Shown here piece after piece: positions 50,165 to 58,476 of a stretch of DNA of 64,000 nt. Below the pieces are notes generated by a model. That model had not been told where the DNA came from and made no database searches. It saw only the letters and a list, made by a program, of their open reading frames with translations. Position 1 is the first letter of the stretch, and every line of letters starts with the position of its first letter. Made by a program: the position numbers and the translations under genes. This stretch comes from Chryseobacterium soldanellicola (GTDB lineage Bacteria; Bacteroidota; Bacteroidia; Flavobacteriales; Weeksellaceae): contig NZ_FNKL01000001.1 of assembly GCF_900100115.1 (NCBI RefSeq), positions 992,001 through 1,056,000 on the forward strand. The letters are read 5' to 3'.

Positions 50165-51238
50165 TTAGTTTTCTAAATAATTTCTCCATTTTTTTACGGC
50201 ATCCGCCATATCTTGAGGCATTGGGCTCTCAAAATACAATTCCTTTTTGGTCGTCGGATGTATAAAACCTAAAGTATGAGCATGGAGTGCATGTCTTGGT
50301 AAAATTTCAAAAACATTCTTTATAAAGTGCTTATACTTCGGCAGATTAACCCCTCTCAAAGGCGTATGCCCTTCATATCTTTCATCATTAAACAAAGTAT
50401 GACCGATGTGTTTGAAGTGCGCTCTGATCTGGTGAGTCCTTCCTGTTTCCAGCTTGCACTCTACCCAGGTCATATATCTGAATCTTTCCAAAACTTTATA
50501 ATGCGTCACCGCATGCTTTCCCTGGCTCCCGTCTTCATAGGTATGCATCTGCATTCTATTCTTCGGATGCCTTCCTATATGACCTCTTATGGTGCCTTCA
50601 TCATCCTGTACATTGCCCCAAACAAAAGCCCAGTACAATCTTTTGGTTTTTCTTTCAAAAAACTGTTTTGCTAAATAACTTAAAGCATATTCATTTTTTG
50701 CAATAACCAGCAATCCGGAGGTGTCTTTGTCAATTCTATGTACCAACCCTACCCTGTCAAGATCGGATTTCTGATTATTTTGCTCGAAGTGAAAGGCAAG
50801 CGCATTCACTAAAGTTCCGTCCCAGTTTCCAAAACCAGGATGTACGACCATACCCGGTTCTTTATCTACAACCACCAAATCGTCATCTTCATAAATAATA
50901 TTAATAGGAATATCCTGCGGAATAATCACATTTTCTCTTGGCGGATGTGCCAGCAATACAGAAATCTGATCGCCCGGCTTTACGCGGTAATTTTGTTTTA
51001 CGGCAGTTCCGTTTACGACAACATTTCCGGCTCTGCAGGTTTGTGAAATTTTATTCCTTGATGAATTTTGACGATAAATCAATAAAAACTTATCAATTCT
51101 CAGAGGTTCCTGCTTTTTATCAACGGTGATATTAAGATGCTCATACAGACCTTTATTCTCCTCATCAATATCGATCGCATCGATACTGTTGGCGTCTAAT
51201 AATTCTTCATCTAAAAAATCTTCGTTATCTTCTGTCAT
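50165..51238 (-). CDS. RluA/RluD-family pseudouridine synthase
   Basis: A 357-residue enzyme converting uridine to pseudouridine in rRNA, most like RluD. An acidic N-terminal extension (1-35) is followed by an S4 RNA-binding domain (about 45-100), then the catalytic domain with HRIDKDTSG at 167-175 and catalytic D170. 'GRTHQIRAHFKHIGH' is conserved near the end. The exact rRNA site is not provable here. It precedes the PorP/SprF gene on the minus strand and follows the PASTA-protein gene with a 72-base gap. Confidence 0.9.
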   Translation of the reverse strand: MTEDNEDFLDEELLDANSIDAIDIDEENKGLYEHLNITVDKKQEPLRIDKFLLIYRQNSSRNKISQTCRAGNVVVNGTAVKQNYRVKPGDQISVLLAHPPRENVIIPQDIPINIIYEDDDLVVVDKEPGMVVHPGFGNWDGTLVNALAFHFEQNNQKSDLDRVGLVHRIDKDTSGLLVIAKNEYALSYLAKQFFERKTKRLYWAFVWGNVQDDEGTIRGHIGRHPKNRMQMHTYEDGSQGKHAVTHYKVLERFRYMTWVECKLETGRTHQIRAHFKHIGHTLFNDERYEGHTPLRGVNLPKYKHFIKNVFEILPRHALHAHTLGFIHPTTKKELYFESPMPQDMADAVKKWRNYLEN

Positions 51239-51310
51239 TATATTTATTTTTTACACAAAAGGCTTCAACATTGTATAGTTGAAGCCTGTAATTTTATAGT
51301 AAGGGTAATA

Positions 51311-52378
51311 TTAATCTATTATTACCTTCTTAGCTTTCGGTTTTTCAGCAGGCTGATTATTGGCAGGCTTGCTATTGCTTCCTGTAGTGGAAGTTTTAAG
51401 TTTATTATCTGCTGAAGATGTAGCCGGTTTAGAAGCTGCTGGTTTTGTAGCCTCTGTTTTTACAGGTTCCGGTTTAGGAACTTCCCTTCTTTGAACTGGC
51501 GGGGCTGCAGGCTCATAATTCGGTTCCTGATGCGGCGGGATCACTTCCTGATATTGTACCGGAGGCAATGAAGTATCTACTTTCATACGATATACAGAAT
51601 TCAGCTGCTCTATTTTAGCGCTTAATTCGGCAGGTGTTTTTTTACTCGCCCAGAGATCCATCTGCATCCCCTGATCCCTGACATCTCCCGATGCAGGATC
51701 CTGATAATAAATAATATCTGATTCATCTTTTCCACCATCTTCATGATCTACCAATCCTACTTCAAACATACTTCTGGCAATAACCGCTCTCGCTTCTTTT
51801 ACTGATAATCCTACGACATTCGGTATTGAGATATTTCGCATCGGTCCTGAACCGATTACCACATCAATCGTAGAGAATCTTGGGATTAATGAACCCGGCT
51901 TTATGGTATTCCCTTTATATAAAACCCGAAGAATAGCATCTTTCTGAATACTTGGCTCAAAAATCGTATCTCCTACTTTTAATCCCACCTGATCGATTCT
52001 TTGGAATGCCAACCCTGAATATTTATTAATAACATCAGGAACAGCCACAGGAGCCCAGCTTCTGGGATTCACTCTCAATCTTACGGTTCTTCCGTCCTTT
52101 ACACGGGAACCTGGTGAAGGGTAAACCTGAAGCACCTGAAACGGCCTGTATTTAGGATCATATTTTGAGCTATCTACCTCATATTCAAGACCTGTATCGT
52201 CCAGAATTTTAATAGCATCATGTACGGATTTATTGACAACATTAGGAACAGGAATTTCCTGACCGTGATTGGTATGATATTCTAACCAACGAAATGTAAG
52301 CCAGACCAACCCCACGAAAACCCCGATGGCTACTACCAAGTTCACTAAAACTTTCCAATTGAAAAGTGATTTAAGCAT
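51311..52378 (-). CDS. Membrane-anchored PASTA-repeat protein
   Basis: A 355-residue protein with one N-terminal membrane helix (about 9-30) and no kinase domain. Three PASTA domains follow, starting 'VPNVVNKSVHDAIKIL' (about 40), 'VAVPDVINKYSGLAF' (about 112) and 'ISIPNVVGLSVKEARAVI' (about 183). The tail (about 270-355) is Pro/Lys/Ser-rich and probably unstructured. PASTA domains bind peptidoglycan fragments in Ser/Thr kinases and PBPs; kinase-free versions are common in Bacteroidetes. It is divergent from ddl, which fits a wall-related role. Confidence 0.88.
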   Translation of the reverse strand: MLKSLFNWKVLVNLVVAIGVFVGLVWLTFRWLEYHTNHGQEIPVPNVVNKSVHDAIKILDDTGLEYEVDSSKYDPKYRPFQVLQVYPSPGSRVKDGRTVRLRVNPRSWAPVAVPDVINKYSGLAFQRIDQVGLKVGDTIFEPSIQKDAILRVLYKGNTIKPGSLIPRFSTIDVVIGSGPMRNISIPNVVGLSVKEARAVIARSMFEVGLVDHEDGGKDESDIIYYQDPASGDVRDQGMQMDLWASKKTPAELSAKIEQLNSVYRMKVDTSLPPVQYQEVIPPHQEPNYEPAAPPVQRREVPKPEPVKTEATKPAASKPATSSADNKLKTSTTGSNSKPANNQPAEKPKAKKVIID

Positions 52379-52502
52379 ATTAAAAATACTTTAATTATAA
52401 CGGCAAATATAATTAATAATTTTAGAATGTCCTTTTTATTTAACACATTTCATTTTGATTTTAAAATTTCGGATTTTCCCGTATTGCATTGCATAAAATG
52501 AT

Positions 52503-52510
52503 TAAATTTG
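52503..52510 (+). promoter_or_regulatory. -10 box of ddl
   Basis: TAAATTTG matches TAnnTTTG 22 bases before the ATG at 52533. A TTG at 52484-52486 sits 16 bases upstream, slightly close for a -33 element. Confidence 0.5.
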
Positions 52511-52532
52511 CCTTAATTGATACTATATGGTT

Positions 52533-53525
52533 ATGAGCAAAAAAAGTGTTGCCGTAGTAATGGGAGGGTATTCTGACGAATATGTGGTGTCCATGAAAAG
52601 CGGTCAATTAATTTATGATTCTTTAGACAGAAATCTTTACGATGTATATAAAGTAATTATCCTTAAAGACGAGTGGTATTTTTTAGGTGAAAATGATAAA
52701 AAATATGCTATTAATAAAGGAGATTTTTCGGTAAAACTGGAAAATGACGAAATCTTAAAATTTGACGTCTGCTTCAACATTATCCACGGAACGCCGGGCG
52801 AAAACGGTATTCTTCAGGCATATTGGGACGCTATCGGACAGACTTACACAGGTTGTGATTTTTATCAAAGTGCTTTAACGTTCAATAAAAAAGATACATT
52901 GGCCGTATTGTCAAAATACGGAATTCCTTCTGCAAAAAGTGTTTATTTAAGACAAGGAGAAGAGATCAATGTTGATGAAATTATAGAAAATCTCGGGCTT
53001 CCGGTTTTTGTTAAGCCTAACCAATCGGGTTCTTCTCTGGGAATTTCAAAAGTAAAAGAAAAATCAGCGCTGATCGCAGCGACAGAAATTGCCTTCAAAG
53101 AAGATAATGAAATTTTAATTGAAAGCTTCTTAGACGGTATGGAAGTTTCCGTGGGAGTTATCGATTATAAAGGAGAAACCATCGTTTTAGGAATCACGGA
53201 AATTGTTCCTCAAAATGAATTTTTCGATTACGAAGCCAAATATGAAGGCGCTTCCGAAGAAATTACCCCCGCAAGAATTGACGATGAAACAAGAATCCGA
53301 GTGGAAGAAATCTCAAAAAGAGCCTACAATTCTCTTGGGATGAGCGGTTTTTCCCGTAGTGAATTTATTTTGATGGATGGCATTCCTTATATGCTGGAAA
53401 TGAATACCAATCCGGGATTTTCTCCGGCGAGCATCCTTCCTCAACAGGCAAAAATCTATGGGATTTCTATCACAGATCTTTGCGGAAATGAGGTTGAAAA
53501 AGCTTTAAATAAAATTAGAAATTAA
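52533..53525 (+). CDS. ddl: D-alanine--D-alanine ligase
   Basis: A 330-residue ATP-grasp enzyme making the D-Ala-D-Ala end of peptidoglycan precursors. 'VAVVMGGYSDEYVVSMKSG' forms the N-terminal glycine loop and 'VFVKPNQSGSSLGISKV' the ATP-grasp lid. 'FSRSEFILMDGIPYMLEMNTNPGFSPAS' contains the metal-binding E and N and the substrate-binding GF. Two in-frame ATGs are 6 bases apart; I use the second (MSKKSVAV). It is divergent from the PASTA gene and followed by coaD. Confidence 0.95.
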   Translation: MSKKSVAVVMGGYSDEYVVSMKSGQLIYDSLDRNLYDVYKVIILKDEWYFLGENDKKYAINKGDFSVKLENDEILKFDVCFNIIHGTPGENGILQAYWDAIGQTYTGCDFYQSALTFNKKDTLAVLSKYGIPSAKSVYLRQGEEINVDEIIENLGLPVFVKPNQSGSSLGISKVKEKSALIAATEIAFKEDNEILIESFLDGMEVSVGVIDYKGETIVLGITEIVPQNEFFDYEAKYEGASEEITPARIDDETRIRVEEISKRAYNSLGMSGFSRSEFILMDGIPYMLEMNTNPGFSPASILPQQAKIYGISITDLCGNEVEKALNKIRN

Positions 53526-53605
53526 AAGTTAGAAATTAGAGGTTAGAAGCGGGCGGTTGGATAAAACCCGAAACTCAAAACCCGAAACTCAAAACTCTTT
53601 AAGAC
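53526..53605 (+). repeat. Heptad-phased spacer ddl-coaD
   Basis: The 14-base unit cccgaaactcaaaa occurs twice in perfect tandem (53567-53580, 53581-53594). The left half is purine-rich and also in 7-base steps (agaaatt, agaggtt). It ends 11 bases before the coaD ATG. Confidence 0.75.
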
Positions 53606-54079
53606 ATGAAAATTGCTGTTTTTCCGGGTTCTTTTGACCCTATTACGTTAGGACATTATGATATTATAGAAAGAGCGGCGCCGCTTTTTGATAAATTAAT
53701 TATTGCGATCGGACAAAATTCTCAGAAGAAATATATGTTTCCGTTGGAAAAAAGAATGGAATTCATTCAAAATTCCGTGGCAGAATTTCCCAATGTGGAA
53801 GTAGATTATTTTGAAGGGCTGACCGTAGATTTCTGTTTTGAAAAAAATGCACAGTTCATTCTCCGCGGATTAAGAAATCCCGCCGATTTTGAATTTGAAA
53901 AAGCCATTGCCCACACCAACAGAACATTAGCTCATAAAAAACTAGAAACCGTTTTCCTATTAACCTCATCCGGAAAATCTTTCATCAGCAGCAGCATTGT
54001 AAGGGAAATTATTAACCACAGCGGGGAATATGAATTGTTAGTTCCTGAAGCTGTAAGGGTTCCGAAAAAAATAAAATAA
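53606..54079 (+). CDS. coaD: Pantetheine-phosphate adenylyltransferase
   Basis: A 157-residue nucleotidyltransferase for the fourth step of coenzyme A synthesis. The GSFDPITLGHYDII motif (TxGH) at 8-21 binds ATP, and 'ISSSIVREI' near the C-terminus corresponds to the conserved (I/S)SSxxR segment. 'FILRGLRNPADFEFE' is also typical. Length is normal. It is flanked on both sides by heptad-phased spacers. Confidence 0.95.
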   Translation: MKIAVFPGSFDPITLGHYDIIERAAPLFDKLIIAIGQNSQKKYMFPLEKRMEFIQNSVAEFPNVEVDYFEGLTVDFCFEKNAQFILRGLRNPADFEFEKAIAHTNRTLAHKKLETVFLLTSSGKSFISSSIVREIINHSGEYELLVPEAVRVPKKIK

Positions 54080-54155
54080 ATGATAATTGATACAATGGTA
54101 GAAAATTTGCTTATGAAGAAATCATTTATTAATTATCATTTATCATTCAAAAGCT
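54080..54155 (+). repeat. Heptad-phased spacer coaD-TRIC gene
   Basis: Left heptads aatgata, attgata and right heptads attaatt, atcattt, atcattc run up to the TRIC-gene ATG after one last heptad. Left aatgataattgat (from about 54080) and right attaattatcattt are reverse complements with one mismatch. Confidence 0.65.
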
Positions 54156-54788
54156 ATGCACGAACAGTTCAATTTTGCCATAGAAGTACTGGGAACGATA
54201 TCTTTTTCGATGTCGGGAAGCTTTGCGGCGATGCAAAAACGTCTTGACCCGTTTGGTGTGCTTATTATTGCATTTGTAACGTCTGTTGGCGGCGGAACTG
54301 TAAGAGACTTATTATTAGACATTCCGGTTTTCTGGATGCACGATCTGTTGACTTGTGCCGTGATCATCATTACAAGTATTTTTTCAATGATATTTAAATC
54401 TTTGGAGAAAAATTTTAAGGTTACTTTATTTATTTTTGACAGCTTCGGATTAGGTTTATTTACCATCATAGGTGTTCAAAAAGGTCTCAACGCAGATATT
54501 CATCCTTTAATCTGTATTGGTTTAGGAACCATTACGGGATGTTTCGGAGGTATTATCCGTGATATTTTACTGAATAGAATTCCGTTGATTTTCAGAAAAG
54601 AAATTTATGCGACAGCTTGTATTGTAGGCGGTTCCACGTTTTTATTATTAACGAAATTTACTACTTTAACATATACAATTGTTCAGGTTTTTACCATTTT
54701 ATTGATTGTTGCTATCCGAACGCTTGCTGTAAAATATCATTGGCGAATTCCCAAATTTTATGGGTATGATCACAGTTCAGAAATGTAA
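54156..54788 (+). CDS. TRIC/YadS family cation channel protein
   Basis: A 210-residue membrane protein with seven helices made of two similar halves, the arrangement of prokaryotic TRIC (trimeric intracellular cation) channels. The glycine-rich paired motifs are 'SVGGGTVRDLLL' in the first half and 'GCFGGIIRDILL' in the second. It is a potassium-permeable channel by family analogy. It follows coaD across a spacer and may be co-transcribed, though with no functional link. Confidence 0.9.
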   Translation: MHEQFNFAIEVLGTISFSMSGSFAAMQKRLDPFGVLIIAFVTSVGGGTVRDLLLDIPVFWMHDLLTCAVIIITSIFSMIFKSLEKNFKVTLFIFDSFGLGLFTIIGVQKGLNADIHPLICIGLGTITGCFGGIIRDILLNRIPLIFRKEIYATACIVGGSTFLLLTKFTTLTYTIVQVFTILLIVAIRTLAVKYHWRIPKFYGYDHSSEM

Positions 54789-54842
54789 TTGCAGATTAAA
54801 AGATTTCAATTAAAGTTAAAAATAAATTAGCCAGATTTTAAA

Positions 54843-54892
54843 GATGCTTCGATAGCTCGACAAGCTCACTACAGGCTGGCTCAGCATGACAC
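54843..54892. repeat. REP-like element, interrupted copy
   Basis: It begins gatgcttcga and ends ctcagcatgacac like the element at 47851, but the middle carries an extra segment, tagctcgacaagctcactac, that includes a second gctcgacaagctc palindrome. This looks like a nested or rearranged copy. It lies in the 240-base non-coding gap between two convergent genes, and the next 40 bases contain another small palindrome (gctcgcttcgctcgc). Confidence 0.6.
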
Positions 54893-54979
54893 TGCTAATA
54901 CGATCTGCTTTGACGCTCGCTTCGCTCGCACCATCTTTCATTATAATAATCGAATTAATTTAAAATTTATGCCTCAAAA

Positions 54980-55014
54980 TAAAATGCACCTGAAAAAATC
55001 AAGTGCATTTATAT
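54980..55014 (-). terminator. Terminator of the 55032 minus-strand gene
   Basis: The arms aaatgcac (54982-54989) and gtgcattt (55003-55010) form a stem with a 13-base A-rich loop. On the minus strand the hairpin is followed by TTTT. It lies about 20 bases past the stop codon. Confidence 0.75.
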
Positions 55015-55031
55015 TATTAATGAATTCTAGA

Positions 55032-55595
55032 TTAGAATTTCCCTCTTTGTCTCATATTAGGATTATGTATATGTTTTTGCATGGTCGGCATTTTCAGCTG
55101 ATCTTTCATCATTTTGATCTGATCGGTCATCATTCCTGCGCTGTCAAGCCTTTTAGCCTCATCAAGCAATCTTTGACCTTCCTGTTTTCTACCTTTAGAA
55201 ATTGCTGCTGCGGCCAGATTTAATGTTGCCATTGCTCTGTCGTGCTTCATATTTAAGCCATATTCCAAAGCTTTTTTCATTAAAGGCTCTACTTTCGTCG
55301 GGTGATCCTGAGCTTGAGTTAAGCCTAATAAATAGTGAAAATATCCATATTGAGATTTATGAAGCTGAGCCTGATAATTGGTGATACTTTTTAACCAAAC
55401 TGCCGCTTTTTCCATATTTTGTTTTCTTAATTGCCAGAAAGCTAAAAGAATATATTCATTTTTAAAGAAAAGTAAAATTGGTATTGCAGAAAGAATAATC
55501 AAAATAACTCCCCAACCAATATTTCTGTTCATCATCAGATAAACTGCTACTGCAATAATTAATGCAGAGATTACGAACTTTATGTACTTATTCAT
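55032..55595 (-). CDS. Membrane protein with TPR-like helical domain
   Basis: A 187-residue protein with two N-terminal membrane helices (about 5-22 and 25-43; 'MNRNIGWGVILIILSAIPILLFF'). A soluble helical part of about 140 residues follows, with TPR-like helix pairs ('YGYFHYLLGLTQAQ', 'MATLNLAAAAISKGRKQEGQRLLDEA') and a basic end. It is a Bacteroidetes conserved protein, function unknown; a scaffold role is the obvious guess. It stands alone, convergent with the TRIC gene. Confidence 0.75.
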   Translation of the reverse strand: MNKYIKFVISALIIAVAVYLMMNRNIGWGVILIILSAIPILLFFKNEYILLAFWQLRKQNMEKAAVWLKSITNYQAQLHKSQYGYFHYLLGLTQAQDHPTKVEPLMKKALEYGLNMKHDRAMATLNLAAAAISKGRKQEGQRLLDEAKRLDSAGMMTDQIKMMKDQLKMPTMQKHIHNPNMRQRGKF

Positions 55596-55703
55596 TATTA
55601 AATTTTAGAAGTGCAAAGATAAGAAATTCGGTTGGTAGTTAATCGTTGTTTGTTGATGGTTTCTCGTTAAATTTTTACATATTTTAAAACCATCAACAAA
55701 CAA

Positions 55704-56198
55704 TTATTTACTATCAATCCGTTCAAACGTCTGAAAACAGAAATCATACTGATTTTTTTCATCTTTCTCATGACAGATTTCTGCTGTTTTTTTCCAGATT
55801 TTCGCATCGATTTTAGGAAAATAAGTATCAGCTTCAAGATCAGCTTTTACTAAAGTAACTTCAAGCTTATCAACAACATCCATTGTTTGCGCGTAAATAT
55901 TTCCACCACCGATAATGAAAACCTCTTCATCAATTTTTTTAGCAAACTTTACAGCTTCTTTAATGCTTCCTACAATCAGGATTCCTTCCTGAAACCAGTC
56001 TTTCTTTCTTGAAATAACAATATTGGTACGGTTTGGAAGCGGTTTCCCGATGCTTTCATACGTTTTTCTTCCCATAATGATCGGATGCCCCGAAGTTAAA
56101 TCTTTAAAGTGTTTCAAATCTTTTGGAAGATGCCAAAGCAATTGATTTTCAAAACCAATCTCATTTTTCTCGCCCATTGCCACCACTATTGTTGTCAT
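55704..56198 (-). CDS. folA: Dihydrofolate reductase
   Basis: A 164-residue enzyme reducing dihydrofolate with NADPH. The N-terminal 'VAMGEKNEIGFENQLLWHLPKDLKHFK' contains the catalytic acid at D27, 'IMGRKTYESIGKPLPNR' the NADPH-binding arginines, and 'VFIIGGGNIY' the glycine pair. Length is normal and nothing suggests a resistance variant. It is divergent from lemA. Confidence 0.95.
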   Translation of the reverse strand: MTTIVVAMGEKNEIGFENQLLWHLPKDLKHFKDLTSGHPIIMGRKTYESIGKPLPNRTNIVISRKKDWFQEGILIVGSIKEAVKFAKKIDEEVFIIGGGNIYAQTMDVVDKLEVTLVKADLEADTYFPKIDAKIWKKTAEICHEKDEKNQYDFCFQTFERIDSK

Positions 56199-56233
56199 TA
56201 AAATAAATTTTTACAAAATTAGCACATAATTTG

Positions 56234-56241
56234 TATATTTG
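56234..56241 (+). promoter_or_regulatory. -10 box of the lemA-TPM operon
   Basis: TATATTTG matches TAnnTTTG 32 bases before the LemA ATG. No -33 TTG is seen at the usual spacing. Confidence 0.45.
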
Positions 56242-56273
56242 GTTAGCACAAAAAATATTAAAAAAATTAAACT

Positions 56274-56882
56274 ATGAAAAATAAAGGTTGCCTGAGCGCC
56301 GGAACTATCGGGATTGCTCTCCTTATTATTGTTGCTGTTCTTTTCTTCTGGGGAAAAAGCGGATATAATAATTTTGTTACAAAAGAACAAAACGTTAATA
56401 CCAAATGGTCTAACATAGAAACTGTTTATCAGAAAAGAGCCAATCTGATTCCGAATTTGGAAAGAACGGTAAAATCGTATTCTAAATTTGAGCAGGAAAC
56501 TTTAACGAAAGTTGTTGAAGCCCGTTCCAAAGCAACTTCTATCAACATCGATCCTACCAATATGACAGAACAGGATATCGCAAAATTCCAGGCTGCGCAG
56601 GGAGAATTATCCGGAGCGTTAAGCAGATTGATGGCTGTTGTGGAGTCTTATCCGAATTTAAAGGCAGATCAGCAATATATTAACTTCCAGAGAGAATATA
56701 CTGCAATCGAAAACAGCATCAGAACTGAAACTGTTTATTACAACGAAGCAGCTCAGGATTACAATACTTCGATCAAAACCTTCCCGAATAATATTTTGGC
56801 GAATTTTACAAACTTTAAAGAAAAACCTTACTTCAAAGCTGAAGCAGGAGCGCAAAAAGCACCTGAAGTTTTCTCAGAATAA
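56274..56882 (+). CDS. LemA family protein
   Basis: A 202-residue protein with one N-terminal membrane helix (about 10-27), then a long helical domain typical of LemA: 'WSNIETVYQKRANLIPNLERTVKSY', 'FQAAQGELSGALSRLMAVVESYPNLKADQQY' and 'YNEAAQDYNTSIKTFP'. The function is not established; LemA genes often sit next to TPM-domain genes, as here. The stop shares one base with the next start. Confidence 0.92.
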   Translation: MKNKGCLSAGTIGIALLIIVAVLFFWGKSGYNNFVTKEQNVNTKWSNIETVYQKRANLIPNLERTVKSYSKFEQETLTKVVEARSKATSINIDPTNMTEQDIAKFQAAQGELSGALSRLMAVVESYPNLKADQQYINFQREYTAIENSIRTETVYYNEAAQDYNTSIKTFPNNILANFTNFKEKPYFKAEAGAQKAPEVFSE

Positions 56883-57310
56883 TGGGCAATTTCTTAACAA
56901 ATCAGCAGATAGCTTCCCTCGTGGAAGCTATTCAGTCAGCAGAGGAGCATTCTACGGGTGAGATCAGAGTGCACATTGATTCTAATACAGAAACTCAAAA
57001 TGCAAAAACCGCATTTAAAGTTTTTGAAAAGCTGTGCATGAATAAAACCGTCGAAAGGAATGCCGTGCTTTTTCATGTTAATTTTGAACAGAAATACCTC
57101 ACGATCATTGGTGACGTGGGGATTCATGAGAAAGTAAGCCAGTCTTACTGGGATCATCTGCATGATTACATTACGTCTGAATTTGCCAAAGGAAATTACC
57201 ACAAAGCATTGAAAAGTGCCATTTTGGAAACCGGACTTGAACTTAAAAAATATTTTCCTGTAAAAGGAAAAAACCACAACGAACTTCCTAATGAGATTAC
57301 GTTCTCTTAA
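56882..57310 (+). CDS. TPM-domain protein, short soluble form
   Basis: A 142-residue TPM (DUF477-type) protein with no signal peptide. Conserved features: 'HSTGEIRVHID', 'NAVLFHVNFEQKYLTIIGDVGIHEKV' and 'WDHL'. It overlaps both neighbours: one base with lemA and 20 bases with the following TPM gene. The three thus form a translationally coupled unit, perhaps one envelope complex. Confidence 0.9.
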   Translation: MGNFLTNQQIASLVEAIQSAEEHSTGEIRVHIDSNTETQNAKTAFKVFEKLCMNKTVERNAVLFHVNFEQKYLTIIGDVGIHEKVSQSYWDHLHDYITSEFAKGNYHKALKSAILETGLELKKYFPVKGKNHNELPNEITFS

Positions 57311-58094
57311 AATAGTATTTTCATTTCTATTGATATGCTTTTACAGTTTTGTATCAGCACAATATACTATTCCTCCAAAACCAGCGGTTTTATACCCGGT
57401 TTATGATGAAGCTAACCTTCTGAGCAAGCAGGAAAAAGATGAACTTAATAATAAGCTCATTAAATTTTCAGATTCCACCTCAACGGAAATTGAGGTTGTC
57501 ATTATTCCTTCCACAAAAGGGGAAGATGTCAATTTTCTGGCGACAATGTTTGGCCAACAATGGAAAATCGGAAAAAAAGGAGTCGATAATGGCGTTGTTT
57601 TTTTAATTGCAACTGAAGACCACACCATGTCAATCCAGCAAGGAAGGGCTGTTGAACAATATTTAACAGCATCAGTTGCAGGACAGATTTTAGATTACAT
57701 TGTCACTCCACATTTCAAGCAGGGTGAATGGTATGAAGGCATCAATCGCGGTACTTCTGCCATTATGGAAGCTGTTCAGGGGAAATTCAAGCCTTTGGCA
57801 AATCCGGATACTGGCGGAAAAGGAAGCGTTTCTAAAATCCTCATCATCGCTTTTGTAATTTTTATTATTCTGGTCATTTTGTTTGGAAATAAAGGAGGCG
57901 GAAGAGGAAATAACGATGATGACGATGTTATTCTTACCAAAAGAGGCCGCAGAAATTATCCGGGCGGGTTTTTCCCTTTCCCTGGAAGTTTCGGAGGTGG
58001 CTTTGGCGGAGGCAGTTCCGGAGGCGGTGGTGGATTTGGAGGCTTCGGCGGGGGCGGAAGCTTTGGGGGCGGTGGTGCTTCGGGAGGTTGGTAG
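57291..58094 (+). CDS. TPM-domain protein with Gly-rich tail
   Basis: A 267-residue protein with a signal peptide (about 1-24, FVSA-Q), a periplasmic TPM domain (about 35-165; 'DEANLLSKQEKDELNNKLIKF', 'NGVVFLIATEDHTMSIQQGRAVEQYL'), one membrane helix (about 182-198) and a tail of about 50 residues that is almost all Gly, Phe and Ser. This matches the YgcG-type layout. Its start lies 20 bases inside the previous gene. The TPM fold relates to photosystem repair factors in plants; the bacterial role is unclear. Confidence 0.9.
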   Translation: MRLRSLKIVFSFLLICFYSFVSAQYTIPPKPAVLYPVYDEANLLSKQEKDELNNKLIKFSDSTSTEIEVVIIPSTKGEDVNFLATMFGQQWKIGKKGVDNGVVFLIATEDHTMSIQQGRAVEQYLTASVAGQILDYIVTPHFKQGEWYEGINRGTSAIMEAVQGKFKPLANPDTGGKGSVSKILIIAFVIFIILVILFGNKGGGRGNNDDDDVILTKRGRRNYPGGFFPFPGSFGGGFGGGSSGGGGGFGGFGGGGSFGGGGASGGW

Positions 58095-58476
58095 AAATTC
58101 AACCTTTTATCTATTCACTCAGTTTGTCATTCGACTTAGTTTTTAATATGGCATCTTAGATTTCTACGGAATGAAACGGTTATTTTAAATTCAATTTAAA
58201 CAATATAAATCGGTCATCATGATCGATTTTTTTATATAATAATAATTTTAAGTTATTCATTTCTAAAGCAAAGCTTTCTTAATTTTCTTAATCTCTTAAT
58301 TAATGGTCAAATTAACTTCAAATTTTATTTACTTTTATATAAAACTCTAAAATTTCATTGTTTCTTTATCTTATTTAATATTAAATTCAATTTTATATAG
58401 TAAAAAATTAATAAAACCACTTAAAAAACGCCTTTTATTCATTATTTTTTCATTAAATTTACTGAAAACAGGTTTT
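58095..58476. other. 382-base AT-rich intergenic region
   Basis: After the TPM operon comes one recognisable hairpin (58209-58227 region), then about 240 bases of strongly AT-rich sequence before the oxidoreductase gene. I see no coding frame. A promoter for the downstream pair must lie here, but no clear TAnnTTTG box is visible. Confidence 0.6.
58205..58235 (+). terminator. Terminator of the lemA-TPM operon
   Basis: Stem atcggtc/gatcgat (58209-58215 with 58221-58227, one G-T pair), loop atcat, then seven Ts. It lies about 115 bases past the stop. Confidence 0.7.

Noticed and set aside
57883..58146. 87-codon frame overlapping the Gly-rich tail of the TPM gene
   Set aside because: Product of reading a Gly-rich (GGx-repeat) region in another frame; low complexity.
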